From positions 1,163-49,912 of the forward strand of contig VAYU01000016.1 of NCBI GenBank assembly GCA_005884925.1: a DNA stretch of 48,750 nucleotides. The letters run 5' to 3'. The position numbers and the translations under genes were made by a program. This stretch comes from Actinomycetota bacterium. Its GTDB lineage: Bacteria; Actinomycetota; UBA4738; HRBIN12. Below are positions 41,596 to 48,750 of this stretch, piece by piece. A model generated the notes under the pieces. The model was not told the origin of the DNA. It saw nothing but the letters and a program-made list of their open reading frames with translations, and ran no database searches. Each line of letters opens with the position of its first letter. Position 1 is the stretch's first letter.

Positions 41596-41682
41596 CGGAC
41601 CCACGAGCTCGCGGTAGCCGCCTTGGGCTAGGTCGCAGGACGCTGGACGAGGCCAGCCCGAGGAGTCATCCTTCGGGCAACC

Positions 41683-41844
41683 ATGAGGCGTTGGACGGTC
41701 GCAGGGATGCTCACGGTGGCGCTCATGTTGGCGTTCGTGTTCGCCAGCTGGGCGTACCAGGCCCGCGGACCAAGCATCCCCTCAAACTGCTTCATCGCCG
41801 AGGATGGCGACGAAGTCTGCGGGTTGCTGAACGGTTCGTCGTAG
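41683..41844 (+). CDS. Small single-pass membrane or secreted protein
   Basis: A 53-residue open frame: MRRWTVAGMLTVALMLAFVF, then ASWAYQARGPSIPSNCFIAE and DGDEVCGLLNGSS. A hydrophobic segment with a basic N-terminus suggests an uncleaved signal anchor or signal peptide, and two Cys (36 and 46) could pair. The weak AGGAG lies some 16 nt upstream. The last codons lie in the candidate attR repeat, so recombination would change or restore its C-terminus. It is not similar to anything I recognise. Confidence 0.45.
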   Translation: MRRWTVAGMLTVALMLAFVFASWAYQARGPSIPSNCFIAEDGDEVCGLLNGSS

Positions 41845-41861
41845 CACCACCTTGGCACCGT
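41833..41861. repeat. Candidate right attachment site (attR), imperfect direct repeat
   Basis: GGTTCGTCGTAGCACCA matches the left copy at 37259 at 15 of 17 positions, followed by a shared GCACC. It overlaps the stop codon of the 53-residue ORF and precedes the 190-bp leader of the EF-G-like gene. That leader (41845-42035) also contains a small hairpin near 41982-42001 and no other feature I can support. Confidence 0.5.
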
Positions 41862-42035
41862 CCTTGTGTCCGCGAGGTACTTTCGTGTCCCTCATGTCCT
41901 CCATGCCTAGCGGCTGAGCAGGGCGTTTCCCGTTCCCGCTGGTAGACGAGACGCCTGAACGTTCCAACTCGATAGGATGCCGGGACCCTCCACCGGGGTC
42001 CGCGCACATCCGGCCAGCTATCGGAAGGAGCCGCG

Positions 42036-44126
42036 TTGAAAACGTACGACGCGAAGGACATCCGAAACGTCCTGCTGGTCGGCCATGGTGGAGCGGGCAA
42101 GACCACGCTCCTCGAAGCACTGCTCTTCGCGTCCGGAGGCATCACACGGATGGGGACTGTGGAGGACGGCAACACCGTCTCCGACCACGATCCGGATGAG
42201 CAACGGCGGGGTATCTCCGTGTCGCTCGCCATGGCACCGATCGAGTGGAAGGGCGTCAAGATCAATGCCCTCGATGCGCCGGGGACCGCCGACTTCGTCG
42301 GCGACCTGCGCAACGCGATCCGCGCGGCGGACGCCGTGATCATCGTCGTTAGCGCGGTCGACGGCGTCGAGGTCCAGACGGAGTACGCGTGGGAGCTCGC
42401 CGTCGATGAGGGCCTGCCGCGCGCGATCTTCGTGAACAAGCTCGACCGCGAGCGCGCCGACTTCCAGAGCACCCTCGACCAGCTGGTGTCGTCCTTCGGG
42501 ACCCAGGTCGCGCCCTTCGAGCTCCCGATCGGTAAGGAGCACGAGTTCGGGGGGGTCGCCGACCTGCTCCACGAGAAGGCGGATCTCTATCCGAACGGAC
42601 CGATGGCAGAGGAATCCGAGTGGCCCGACGACATCCACGCCATGGCCGATCCGGCGCGCGAGAAGCTCGTCGAGGCCGTCGCCGAGTCCGACGACGCGTT
42701 GATCGAGGAGTACCTGGAGCAGGGGACCCTCCCCGAGGAGCACATCGTGAGCGGCGCGAAGGCCGGGTTCGCCGCCGCTCGCCTGGCCCCCGTGCTCGTT
42801 GGGTCGGCCTCAAAGGCGATCGGGATCGACCGGCTGCTCGACTTCATCGTCGAGGAGTTCCCCTCACCGCTCGATCGCGGCCCGATCACGGTGATCGGGA
42901 AGGGGGGCGAGGCGAAGGAACGTCCGTCCGATCCGGCCGGCACCACCACCGCGTTCGTGTTCAAGACTGTCTCGGATCCGTTCGTCGGCCACGTCACGAT
43001 GTTCCGGGTGCTCAGCGGGCGCATCCGGCCGGACAGCTCGATCTACAACGCCACCCAGAACACGGAGGAGCGGCTCGGTCAGCTCTTCACCCAGAAGGGG
43101 AAGGAGCACGAGACGATCGCCGAGGTGCCCGCCGGGGACATCGGCGCGGTCGCCAAGCTGCAGGCCTCTCACACGGGCGACACGTGGTCGACGAAGGACG
43201 ACCCCGTCCAGCTCCAACCGGTGGAGCTCCCCGAGCCGCTGCTCGCGTATGCCATCTCGCCCGCCACCAAGGGCGACGAGGACAAGCTCGCCACCGGACT
43301 CGCCCGGCTCCGCGAGGAAGATCCCTCGTTCCACGTCGCGCGCAACGAAGAGACCCACGAGCTGGTGATCTACGGCATGGGCGAGGCGCACCTCGATGTG
43401 CAGATGAGCCGGCTCAAAGCCAAGTTCGGCGTGGACGTCCATCACACCCCGGCGAAGATCGCGTTCCGCGAGACCGTGCGGGGCAAGGCCGCGGCGCAGG
43501 GTCGACACGTGAAGCAGACGGGCGGGCACGGGCAGTACGCGATCTGCAGCATCGAGCTCGAACCCCTCCCCCGCGGCGAGGGATTCGTCTACGAGGACAA
43601 GATCACCGGCGGCGCGATCCCGCAGCAGTTCATCCCGTCGATCGAGAAAGGCATCGTCAAGACGATGGCCGAAGGTGTGATCAGCGGGAACCCGATGGTG
43701 GACATCAAGGTCACGCTCGTGGATGGCAAGTTCCACACGGTCGACTCCTCAGACATGGCCTTCCAGATCGCCGGGTCGCTCGCGCTTAAGGAGGCGGTAG
43801 AGAAGGCGGGCGTCGTCCTGCTGGAGCCGATCGTGCAGCTCTCGGTCGTGGTCCCGGAGAGCTTCACCGGGGACATCATGGGAGATCTGAACGCCAAACG
43901 GGGCAAGATCCAGGGGGTGGAGCAGATCGGCGGCGGCAAGCAACGGATCAACGCGTTGGTCCCGCAGGCCGAGGTCGCCCGGTACGTGATCGATCTTCGC
44001 TCGATGACCGGCGGCCGCGGTGCGTTCACGATGACGTTCTCCCACTACGAGGAGATGCCGTCACACCTCGCGTCGAAGGTGATCGAGGAGTACCAGCGTT
44101 CCCGGGAAGAAGCGCACAAGCGCTGA
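42036..44126 (+). CDS. fusA2: EF-G-like GTPase (EF-G2/FusA2 family)
   Basis: A 696-residue five-domain EF-G homologue starting at TTG 42036 with GGAAGGAG 5-6 nt upstream. G1 is GHGGAGKTT (residues 16-24), G2 region RRGISVSLAMAP, G3 DAPGT (80-84), G4 NKLD (134-137). The His of the usual DTPGH is Thr84, as in EF-G-like proteins that bind GTP but have poor ribosome-stimulated hydrolysis. Domains IV and V are present (RHVKQTGGHGQYAICSIELE, SMTGGRGAFTMTFSHYEEMP). A housekeeping EF-G is expected elsewhere, next to rpsG-tuf. It is convergent with the hydrolase gene. Confidence 0.93.
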   Translation: MKTYDAKDIRNVLLVGHGGAGKTTLLEALLFASGGITRMGTVEDGNTVSDHDPDEQRRGISVSLAMAPIEWKGVKINALDAPGTADFVGDLRNAIRAADAVIIVVSAVDGVEVQTEYAWELAVDEGLPRAIFVNKLDRERADFQSTLDQLVSSFGTQVAPFELPIGKEHEFGGVADLLHEKADLYPNGPMAEESEWPDDIHAMADPAREKLVEAVAESDDALIEEYLEQGTLPEEHIVSGAKAGFAAARLAPVLVGSASKAIGIDRLLDFIVEEFPSPLDRGPITVIGKGGEAKERPSDPAGTTTAFVFKTVSDPFVGHVTMFRVLSGRIRPDSSIYNATQNTEERLGQLFTQKGKEHETIAEVPAGDIGAVAKLQASHTGDTWSTKDDPVQLQPVELPEPLLAYAISPATKGDEDKLATGLARLREEDPSFHVARNEETHELVIYGMGEAHLDVQMSRLKAKFGVDVHHTPAKIAFRETVRGKAAAQGRHVKQTGGHGQYAICSIELEPLPRGEGFVYEDKITGGAIPQQFIPSIEKGIVKTMAEGVISGNPMVDIKVTLVDGKFHTVDSSDMAFQIAGSLALKEAVEKAGVVLLEPIVQLSVVVPESFTGDIMGDLNAKRGKIQGVEQIGGGKQRINALVPQAEVARYVIDLRSMTGGRGAFTMTFSHYEEMPSHLASKVIEEYQRSREEAHKR

Positions 44127-44140
44127 GCGGTCCCGCTCAG
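44123..44140. terminator. Palindrome carrying both stop codons of convergent genes
   Basis: CTGAGCGG and CCGCTCAG form a perfect 8-bp stem with a 2-nt loop. The TGA of the EF-G-like gene (44124-44126) and the TGA of the hydrolase on the other strand (44139-44137) occupy the same positions in the two arms. It may end both transcripts, though there is no T tract. Confidence 0.5.
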
Positions 44141-44955
44141 AGCTCCGGCCGGACCGCGGTCAGGAACCCGAGCACGGCGTCATCGAAGCGTTCGGGCTGC
44201 CGGAGGTTCACGACGTGATCGGCCCCCTCCACGGTGACGCGCTGCGCGTCCAGGATCCCCGTCGCGATCAGATGGCTCTCGCGCCGGCTGAACGGCGGAT
44301 CCTGGTCCGCCTCGACCACGAGCGTCGGTACATCGATCTCGCCGAGCCGCGTTGCGGCCGGCGGATCGAGATCCTCGTGGGCGCTCTCATCCATGGTCAG
44401 CTCGTGGATGTTCTCGAAGGCGAGCTCGCGGATCCGCGCACCCGCCGGATCGTCCGCGCCGAGCGGCGCCCAGATCGCGAGCCGGGCGTCCTCCGCTCGC
44501 TCCAGATCGCCCGCTTCGAGCGCTTCGTCGATCGGCGCGGTCGCGATCGCCCACCAGTCCTCTTCCTCCTCGAGCGGCTCGAACCCCCCGAGGCCCGCTG
44601 CCACCGGAACCAGCGCCCACACGCGCTCCGGATACTCGAGCGCGAAGTCGATCCCGATGCCACCGCCCATCGAGCAACCGACCAGCGCGGCCGCGACGAT
44701 GCCCAGGGCGTCCATGAGCGCCTCCAGATCGCGGACGTGCGAGTACGGCCGTGCGTCCGGGCGTGTGGATGCGCCGTAGCCTCTCGCGTCGTATCGCGTG
44801 ACGCGGAACCCGGCTGCGGGGAACGTCGTCATCTGCCGGTCCCAGGTCCGCCGGTCCCACAGACCGGGGTGCAGGAGCACCACGTCGGGTCCCTCGCCGT
44901 CGACATCGAACGCGAGTCGGCCGCCGTCGGCGAGCTCGACCGATCCCGATCGCAC
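44137..44955 (-). CDS. Alpha/beta hydrolase
   Basis: A 272-residue alpha/beta-fold hydrolase starting at GTG 44955, 4 nt after the HIT stop. A longer start at 45003 would overlap HIT and adds non-family residues. The oxyanion region is DVVLLHPGLWDRRTWDRQM. The nucleophile Ser is in LVGCSMGGGIGIDFALEYPE, the acid is in TLVVEADQDPP, and the His is in VTVEGADHVVNLRQPERF. The substrate cannot be predicted; the family includes ester and 3-oxoadipate enol-lactone hydrolases. It is in the thrS-HIT operon by spacing. Confidence 0.9.
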   Translation of the reverse strand: MRSGSVELADGGRLAFDVDGEGPDVVLLHPGLWDRRTWDRQMTTFPAAGFRVTRYDARGYGASTRPDARPYSHVRDLEALMDALGIVAAALVGCSMGGGIGIDFALEYPERVWALVPVAAGLGGFEPLEEEEDWWAIATAPIDEALEAGDLERAEDARLAIWAPLGADDPAGARIRELAFENIHELTMDESAHEDLDPPAATRLGEIDVPTLVVEADQDPPFSRRESHLIATGILDAQRVTVEGADHVVNLRQPERFDDAVLGFLTAVRPEL

Positions 44956-44959
44956 CGCT

Positions 44960-45451
44960 TCAGTCTTCCTCGAACCGAGGTCGAAGCTTCGCGTACGTCT
45001 CATCGAGCAGCTCGGGCATCACCCGCGTGTGTCCGATCACCGGCATGAAGTTGGTATCGCCACCCCAGCGAGGAACGACGTGCCAATGGAGATGCTCCGG
45101 GATGCCGGCGCCCGCCGCCCGACCCAGGTTGAGGCCGATGTTGAACCCGTGGGGTTCGGATGCCTCGCGCAAGATGCGAACTGAGGTCCGCAGGAGCCGC
45201 GCGATGGCCGAGTGCTCGTCGTCCGTCAACCCTTCGATGTCGGCGACGTGGCGGGTGGGCAGGACGAGGAGGTGGCCGGGAGCATAGGGATACTTCGCGA
45301 GCGCCACGAAGACCAGCGGTTCTCGACGGAGGATCCTCTGCCCGTCGGGATCACCCTCTTCCAGCAGGGCGCAGAACACGCACCGGTCCTCGACGACGTC
45401 CTTGCTCGCCTGGATGTATTCCATCCGCCACGGGCTCCAGAGACGCTCCAC
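44960..45451 (-). CDS. HIT-family hydrolase/AP4A phosphorylase-like
   Basis: A 163-residue histidine-triad protein. It begins ERLWSPWRMEYIQ with the zinc-site-like CVFCALLEEGDPD. The active site is GIPEHLHWHVVPRWGGD (His-x-His-x-His). In mycobacteria the neighbour of thrS and pgsA (Rv2613c type) is an AP4A phosphorylase, and order and size agree. It cleaves or phosphorolyses diadenosine polyphosphates. It lies 5 nt after thrS. Ancestrally pgsA should follow it, but the island and two genes now intervene. Confidence 0.94.
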   Translation of the reverse strand: MERLWSPWRMEYIQASKDVVEDRCVFCALLEEGDPDGQRILRREPLVFVALAKYPYAPGHLLVLPTRHVADIEGLTDDEHSAIARLLRTSVRILREASEPHGFNIGLNLGRAAGAGIPEHLHWHVVPRWGGDTNFMPVIGHTRVMPELLDETYAKLRPRFEED

Positions 45452-45456
45452 GCCTC

Positions 45457-47388
45457 TCAGCCCCCGAAACGGGTCTGCTCGAGGCTCCGCTCGGCGATCT
45501 CGTCCCCGAGCGCGGTGATGATCTGGTCGAACGGGACCCCAGGTGTCTCGATGCCCTCGCGATCGCGAACGGTGTACGTCCCGGCCTCGATGTCACGGTC
45601 CCCGACGACGACGATGTACGGCACCTTCATCAGTTGTGCCGACCGGATCTTCTTGCCGACCGACTCCTTCGCGTCGTCGATGAACGGGCGCAGGCCGGAG
45701 GCGCGCGACGTGTCGGCGAGCGTCCGGCAATGCTCGACGTGGCGATCGGCCACCGGCACGAATCGGATCTGCTCGGGCGACAGCCAGAGCGGGAACGCCC
45801 CGCCGTAGTGCTCGATCAAGACCGCGCTGAACCGCTCGAGCGTGCCCAGGATCGCGCGATGGATCATGACCGGACGGTGCCGCTTGTTGTCTTCACCCGT
45901 GTACTCCATGTCGAACCGCTCCGGGAGCGCGAAGTCGCATTGCACGGTCGTGAGCTGCCACAGGCGTCCGATCGCGTCGCGGAAGTGGAAATCGACCTTC
46001 GGCCCGTAGAAGGTGCCCTCACCTTCGGCCTCGGTGTAGGGCAGCCCGTACCGCTCCAGCGCGGTCACGAGGGTCTCCGTCGCGCGAGCCGCCATCTCCG
46101 GCTCGAGGATCGTCTGCCCGGGAAGGGTCGAAAGGTTGACGACGGGGTCACCGAACCCGAAGGTCCGGTGGATCTCGAGGGTGAGATCGAACACCGCCAC
46201 GATCTCGTCCACCAACTGATCGGGCCGGCAGATGATATGCGAATCGTCCTGGGTGCCGCCGCGGATGCGAAGAAGCCCGTGCAATGACCCCAGCCGCTCA
46301 TGACGGTAGATCGTGCCCAGCTCCGATAGCCGCATCGGCAGCTCTCGATACGACCTGACCTGCGACTTGTAGATCAGCACGTGGAACGGGCAGTTCATCG
46401 GTTTGACGTAGTAATCGCCGGTGTCGGTCTGCATCGGCGGATACATGTTGTCGGCGTACTTCGCGAGGTGGCCGGAGGTCTCCCACAACACCGATCGCGC
46501 GATGTGGGGGGTGACCACCAGGTCGTAGCCGCGTGCCAGATGCAGGTCACGCACCCAGTCCTCGAGCTGCTTGCGGAAGACACCGCCGCGCGGATGCCAC
46601 ACCCACAGGCCGGGACCGAGTTCCTCGGGGGAAGAGAAGAGGTCGAGTTGGCGGCCCAGCAGGCGGTGGTCACGCCGTTCGGCCTCTTCGAGGCGGTGCA
46701 GATGCGCTTCCAGGTCCGCTCGGGTCGCCCAGGCGGTCCCGTAGATCCTGGTGAGCTGCGGGTTCTTCTCGTCCCCCCGCCAGTACGCGCCGGAGATCGA
46801 CGTCAGCGTGAACGCGCCGATCCGACCGGTGGAGGGGACGTGCGGCCCGAGGCAGAGGTCGACCCAGTGGTCGTTGCGGTAGAGGGTGACGGTGTCTCCA
46901 GGTCCGACCTCGCCCTCCTCCCCCGCGAGGTCTTCGATGATCTCCCGCTTGAAGTCCTGGCCCGCCAACCGGGCGAGGGCTTCGGACCGCGAGACCTCCT
47001 CGCGGATGAACGGTTGATCCTCAGCGACGATCGCGCGCATCTCGTCCTCGATCCGAGGGAGGTCATCGGCGGACACGTGCGCGGCGATCGCGAGGTCGTA
47101 GTAGAAGCCGTCGTCGATCGCGGGCCCGATCGCGTATCTCGTTCCGGGCCACAACCTGCAGACGGCCTGGGCAAGGACGTGCGCGGCGGAATGGCGAAGG
47201 ACGTGCAGGCCGTCGTCCGAAACCGCGCCCACGGGCTCGACGGCGACATCCCCGGTCGGCACGAAGGAGAGATCTCTCAGCTCCCCGTCCACCCTCGCCG
47301 CGATCGCGTCCGGCCCGAGCACGCCACCCACCGGCTCCCCCTCGGGAAGCTCCGGATGGGTGCCGTCGGGCAGGGTCAGACGAGGCAT
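45457..47388 (-). CDS. thrS: Threonyl-tRNA synthetase
   Basis: A full-length 643-residue class II synthetase. A TGS domain (residues 1-65) precedes the editing domain, with its HVLRHSAAHVLAQAV zinc ligands and DLCLGPHVPSTGRIG. The catalytic domain has MNCPFHVLIYKSQVRSYREL, the TIYRHERLGSLHGLLRIRG region and motif 3 HRAILGTLERFSAVLIEHYG. A C-terminal anticodon-binding domain follows. It charges tRNA-Thr and edits Ser. No T-box-like element is visible in the 46-bp gap upstream. Confidence 0.98.
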   Translation of the reverse strand: MPRLTLPDGTHPELPEGEPVGGVLGPDAIAARVDGELRDLSFVPTGDVAVEPVGAVSDDGLHVLRHSAAHVLAQAVCRLWPGTRYAIGPAIDDGFYYDLAIAAHVSADDLPRIEDEMRAIVAEDQPFIREEVSRSEALARLAGQDFKREIIEDLAGEEGEVGPGDTVTLYRNDHWVDLCLGPHVPSTGRIGAFTLTSISGAYWRGDEKNPQLTRIYGTAWATRADLEAHLHRLEEAERRDHRLLGRQLDLFSSPEELGPGLWVWHPRGGVFRKQLEDWVRDLHLARGYDLVVTPHIARSVLWETSGHLAKYADNMYPPMQTDTGDYYVKPMNCPFHVLIYKSQVRSYRELPMRLSELGTIYRHERLGSLHGLLRIRGGTQDDSHIICRPDQLVDEIVAVFDLTLEIHRTFGFGDPVVNLSTLPGQTILEPEMAARATETLVTALERYGLPYTEAEGEGTFYGPKVDFHFRDAIGRLWQLTTVQCDFALPERFDMEYTGEDNKRHRPVMIHRAILGTLERFSAVLIEHYGGAFPLWLSPEQIRFVPVADRHVEHCRTLADTSRASGLRPFIDDAKESVGKKIRSAQLMKVPYIVVVGDRDIEAGTYTVRDREGIETPGVPFDQIITALGDEIAERSLEQTRFGG

Positions 47389-47434
47389 GCGGTTGAGGAT
47401 AGCCGACGGCCTCAGCGCGCCCGGCGCGCCGCGC

Positions 47435-48750
47435 TCACTCGTAGCTGATGGCCTCGAGCACGTTGAGCTTCGCCGCGCGGCGCGCCGGCCAGATCGCGGC
47501 GAGCACCCCGATCAGGGCTGCCACGATCAGCATGAAGACGAGCTGGCCGAACGGGATAGCGAGCCGGTCGATCCCCACGCTGGAGAGCGCCCGCTGCATC
47601 GCCCATCCGAACAGGATGCCGACCACGAGTCCCAGCAGCGCCCCGAGTACGGCGATGATGACCGCCTCGACCCGGATCATCCTCTTGACCTGTCGGCGGC
47701 TCATCCCCACCGCGCGGAGCAGCCCCAGCTCGCGGATGCGCTCGTAGATCGACAGCCCGAGCGTGTTGACGATGCCGAACGCCGAGATGAATACCGACAG
47801 GACCAGGAGCACATAGACGATCGCGAAGAACTGGTCGACCTGTTTCACGTACGTCTGCTTGGTCTGCGCCTGGTCGTTCACCTCGACGCTCGGATAGTCA
47901 CGGGCGACGAGCGCCTCGACGTTGGCTCTGGCGGTCGCCTGGTCGACCCCCGGCGCGTACTTCAAGAACACGACCGAATCGAGCTGCTGCGCGACGTTCG
48001 CGTCGTACGTATCCAGCGAGAGGGCATAGTCGTTCAACAGGGCGTTCGGCTCGAAGATCCCGACCACGGTGAGCGTCTGTGACCCCGTGCGCGCGAACTG
48101 CATCTCCAGGGTGCCACCCACGGTGACGTGCTTCGCGTCGGCCTCCGTGCGTGAAACGGCGACGCTGTTCGGCTCCGAGAGCCCCGTGATCGTTCCTGCG
48201 GTCATCTCGATGTTGGCGACTTCCGTGATCGTCGCCGGATCGATCCCCACGGGGAAGGTCGTCGACGATCTCACCTTCGCCTCGGCGCCCTGTCGGAGCG
48301 GGGACACCGCCGAGAAGTCCGGGTCGGACGACAGACCCCTGGCGAGCTGCGGCGAGAACGGCGAGAACTGCGACGCGGTCAGCATCAGATCCGACCGGAG
48401 CGTCCGGTCGAGGACCGCCGTCACCGAGGACTTGAGAGACGCCGCGAACACGGCCACGAACGTCACGAGCCCGAGCCCGATCATGAGCGCCGCGGCGGTG
48501 GACGCGGTCCGTCTCGGGTTGCGGTTCGCGTTCTCTCCGCCCAACCTGCCCGAGATGCGTCGACGGAACGGTCGACCCAGCGTCGATGCGATCGGCCGCG
48601 CGACGAGCGGGGATAGCATCGCTACTCCGACGAAGGTGAGCCCCGCGCCCAGGCCAACCAAGTAGCCGGCGTTCGAGACCCCACCGAACAACCCGGCGGC
48701 CAACGACGCGACCCCGAGAAGCGTCACGAGCGTCCCGACGATGACGCGGC
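47435..48750 (-). CDS. ABC transporter permease, FtsX/MacB family (N-terminus cut by window edge)
   Basis: The frame is open to the right edge; 437 C-terminal residues are visible and the true start is outside. A hydrophobic pair (GVASLAAGLFGGVSNAGYLV, VGLGAGLTFVGVAMLSPLVA) is followed by the FtsX-core entry ENANRNPRRTASTAAALMIG. An extracytoplasmic MacB-PCD-like domain (about 200 residues) comes next, then the FtsX C-terminal core FGIVNTLGLSIYERIRELGL with LLRAVGMSRRQVKRMI. The terminal WPARRAAKLNVLEAISYE is typical of LolC/MacB-type permeases. Such permeases are usually about 850 residues and pair with an ATPase, not seen here. The substrate is unknown. Confidence 0.9.
   Translation of the reverse strand, partial: RVIVGTLVTLLGVASLAAGLFGGVSNAGYLVGLGAGLTFVGVAMLSPLVARPIASTLGRPFRRRISGRLGGENANRNPRRTASTAAALMIGLGLVTFVAVFAASLKSSVTAVLDRTLRSDLMLTASQFSPFSPQLARGLSSDPDFSAVSPLRQGAEAKVRSSTTFPVGIDPATITEVANIEMTAGTITGLSEPNSVAVSRTEADAKHVTVGGTLEMQFARTGSQTLTVVGIFEPNALLNDYALSLDTYDANVAQQLDSVVFLKYAPGVDQATARANVEALVARDYPSVEVNDQAQTKQTYVKQVDQFFAIVYVLLVLSVFISAFGIVNTLGLSIYERIRELGLLRAVGMSRRQVKRMIRVEAVIIAVLGALLGLVVGILFGWAMQRALSSVGIDRLAIPFGQLVFMLIVAALIGVLAAIWPARRAAKLNVLEAISYE

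Larger units (their letters stand above)
37259..41861. mobile_element. Small integrative element or remnant with adenylate cyclase cargo
   Basis: This 4.6-kb segment splits the HIT-to-pgsA junction, which is usually contiguous in Actinomycetota; the EF-G-like and hydrolase genes also lie on the far side. It contains a tyrosine recombinase adjacent to one end, mixed-strand small genes, three helix-turn-helix proteins and codon use less GC-rich at third positions than the flanks. Imperfect direct repeats bound it. The integrase lacks its N-terminal domains, so it is probably immobile now. Genes 3' of the recombinase are treated as cargo. Confidence 0.6.

Noticed and set aside
47389-47434. T-box leader for thrS
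   Set aside because: The gap is only 46 bp and has no T-box sequence or anti-terminator fold.
1-48750. CRISPR array or rRNA operon
   Set aside because: No regularly spaced direct repeats and no rRNA-like sequence were seen on either strand.

Overview
The window is about 48.8 kb of high-GC DNA, and nearly all of it is coding. The gene order is the one conserved in Actinomycetota. Reading down the minus strand it runs thrS, HIT, pgsA, patA, pimA, then pdxS, pdxT, yebC, ruvC, ruvA, ruvB, yajC, secD, secF, apt, relA, dtd, hisS, aspS, rarA, the DUF948 and DUF6167-type pair, alaS, ruvX, mltG and aroE. A type IV pilus cluster follows aroE. The phosphatidylinositol-mannoside genes, the bifunctional RelA and the pilus genes together point to a deep-branching, probably uncultured actinobacterium. 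I cannot name the class from sequence alone. I recognised no rRNA, tRNA or CRISPR array.

Layout: (1) 1-6.9 kb is a type IV pilus cluster: a prepilin with a PKD-like domain cut by the left edge, the major pilin, PilC, PilT, PilB and a roadblock-like protein. (2) 7-18 kb holds cell-wall, aromatic and tRNA-charging genes with very tight spacing, mostly 4-nt ATGA/GTGA overlaps. (3) 18-28.5 kb holds dtd, relA, apt, the secDF-yajC set with an HD-domain gene inside it, and ruvABC. (4) 28.6-37.2 kb holds a lipoprotein propeller, yebC, pdxST, a lone plus-strand secreted propeller, htpX-lemA and the pimA-patA-pgsA lipid operon. (5) 37.26-41.86 kb is an accessory island between pgsA and the EF-G-like gene. 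It has a tyrosine recombinase lacking its N-terminal half, a class III adenylate cyclase, three helix-turn-helix proteins, a lipoprotein and small ORFs, and it is bounded by an imperfect direct repeat that may be attL/attR. (6) 42-48.75 kb returns to core genes: an EF-G-like GTPase, an alpha/beta hydrolase, HIT, thrS and an ABC permease cut by the right edge.

The most unusual signals are these. SecD carries an insertion of about 245 residues built from five repeats with a Cys-x10-Cys pattern. The PgsA homologue in the lipid operon has lost most of the CDP-alcohol phosphotransferase motif. A 4.6 kb integrative remnant carrying a cyclase splits the conserved HIT-pgsA junction. AspRS carries the two residues associated with a non-discriminating enzyme. 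An HD phosphohydrolase is translationally coupled between yajC and secD.

Many starts were moved inward from the longest open frame, because the start codon overlaps the upstream stop by 1-4 nt or because a clear Shine-Dalgarno precedes it. Each entry says where.
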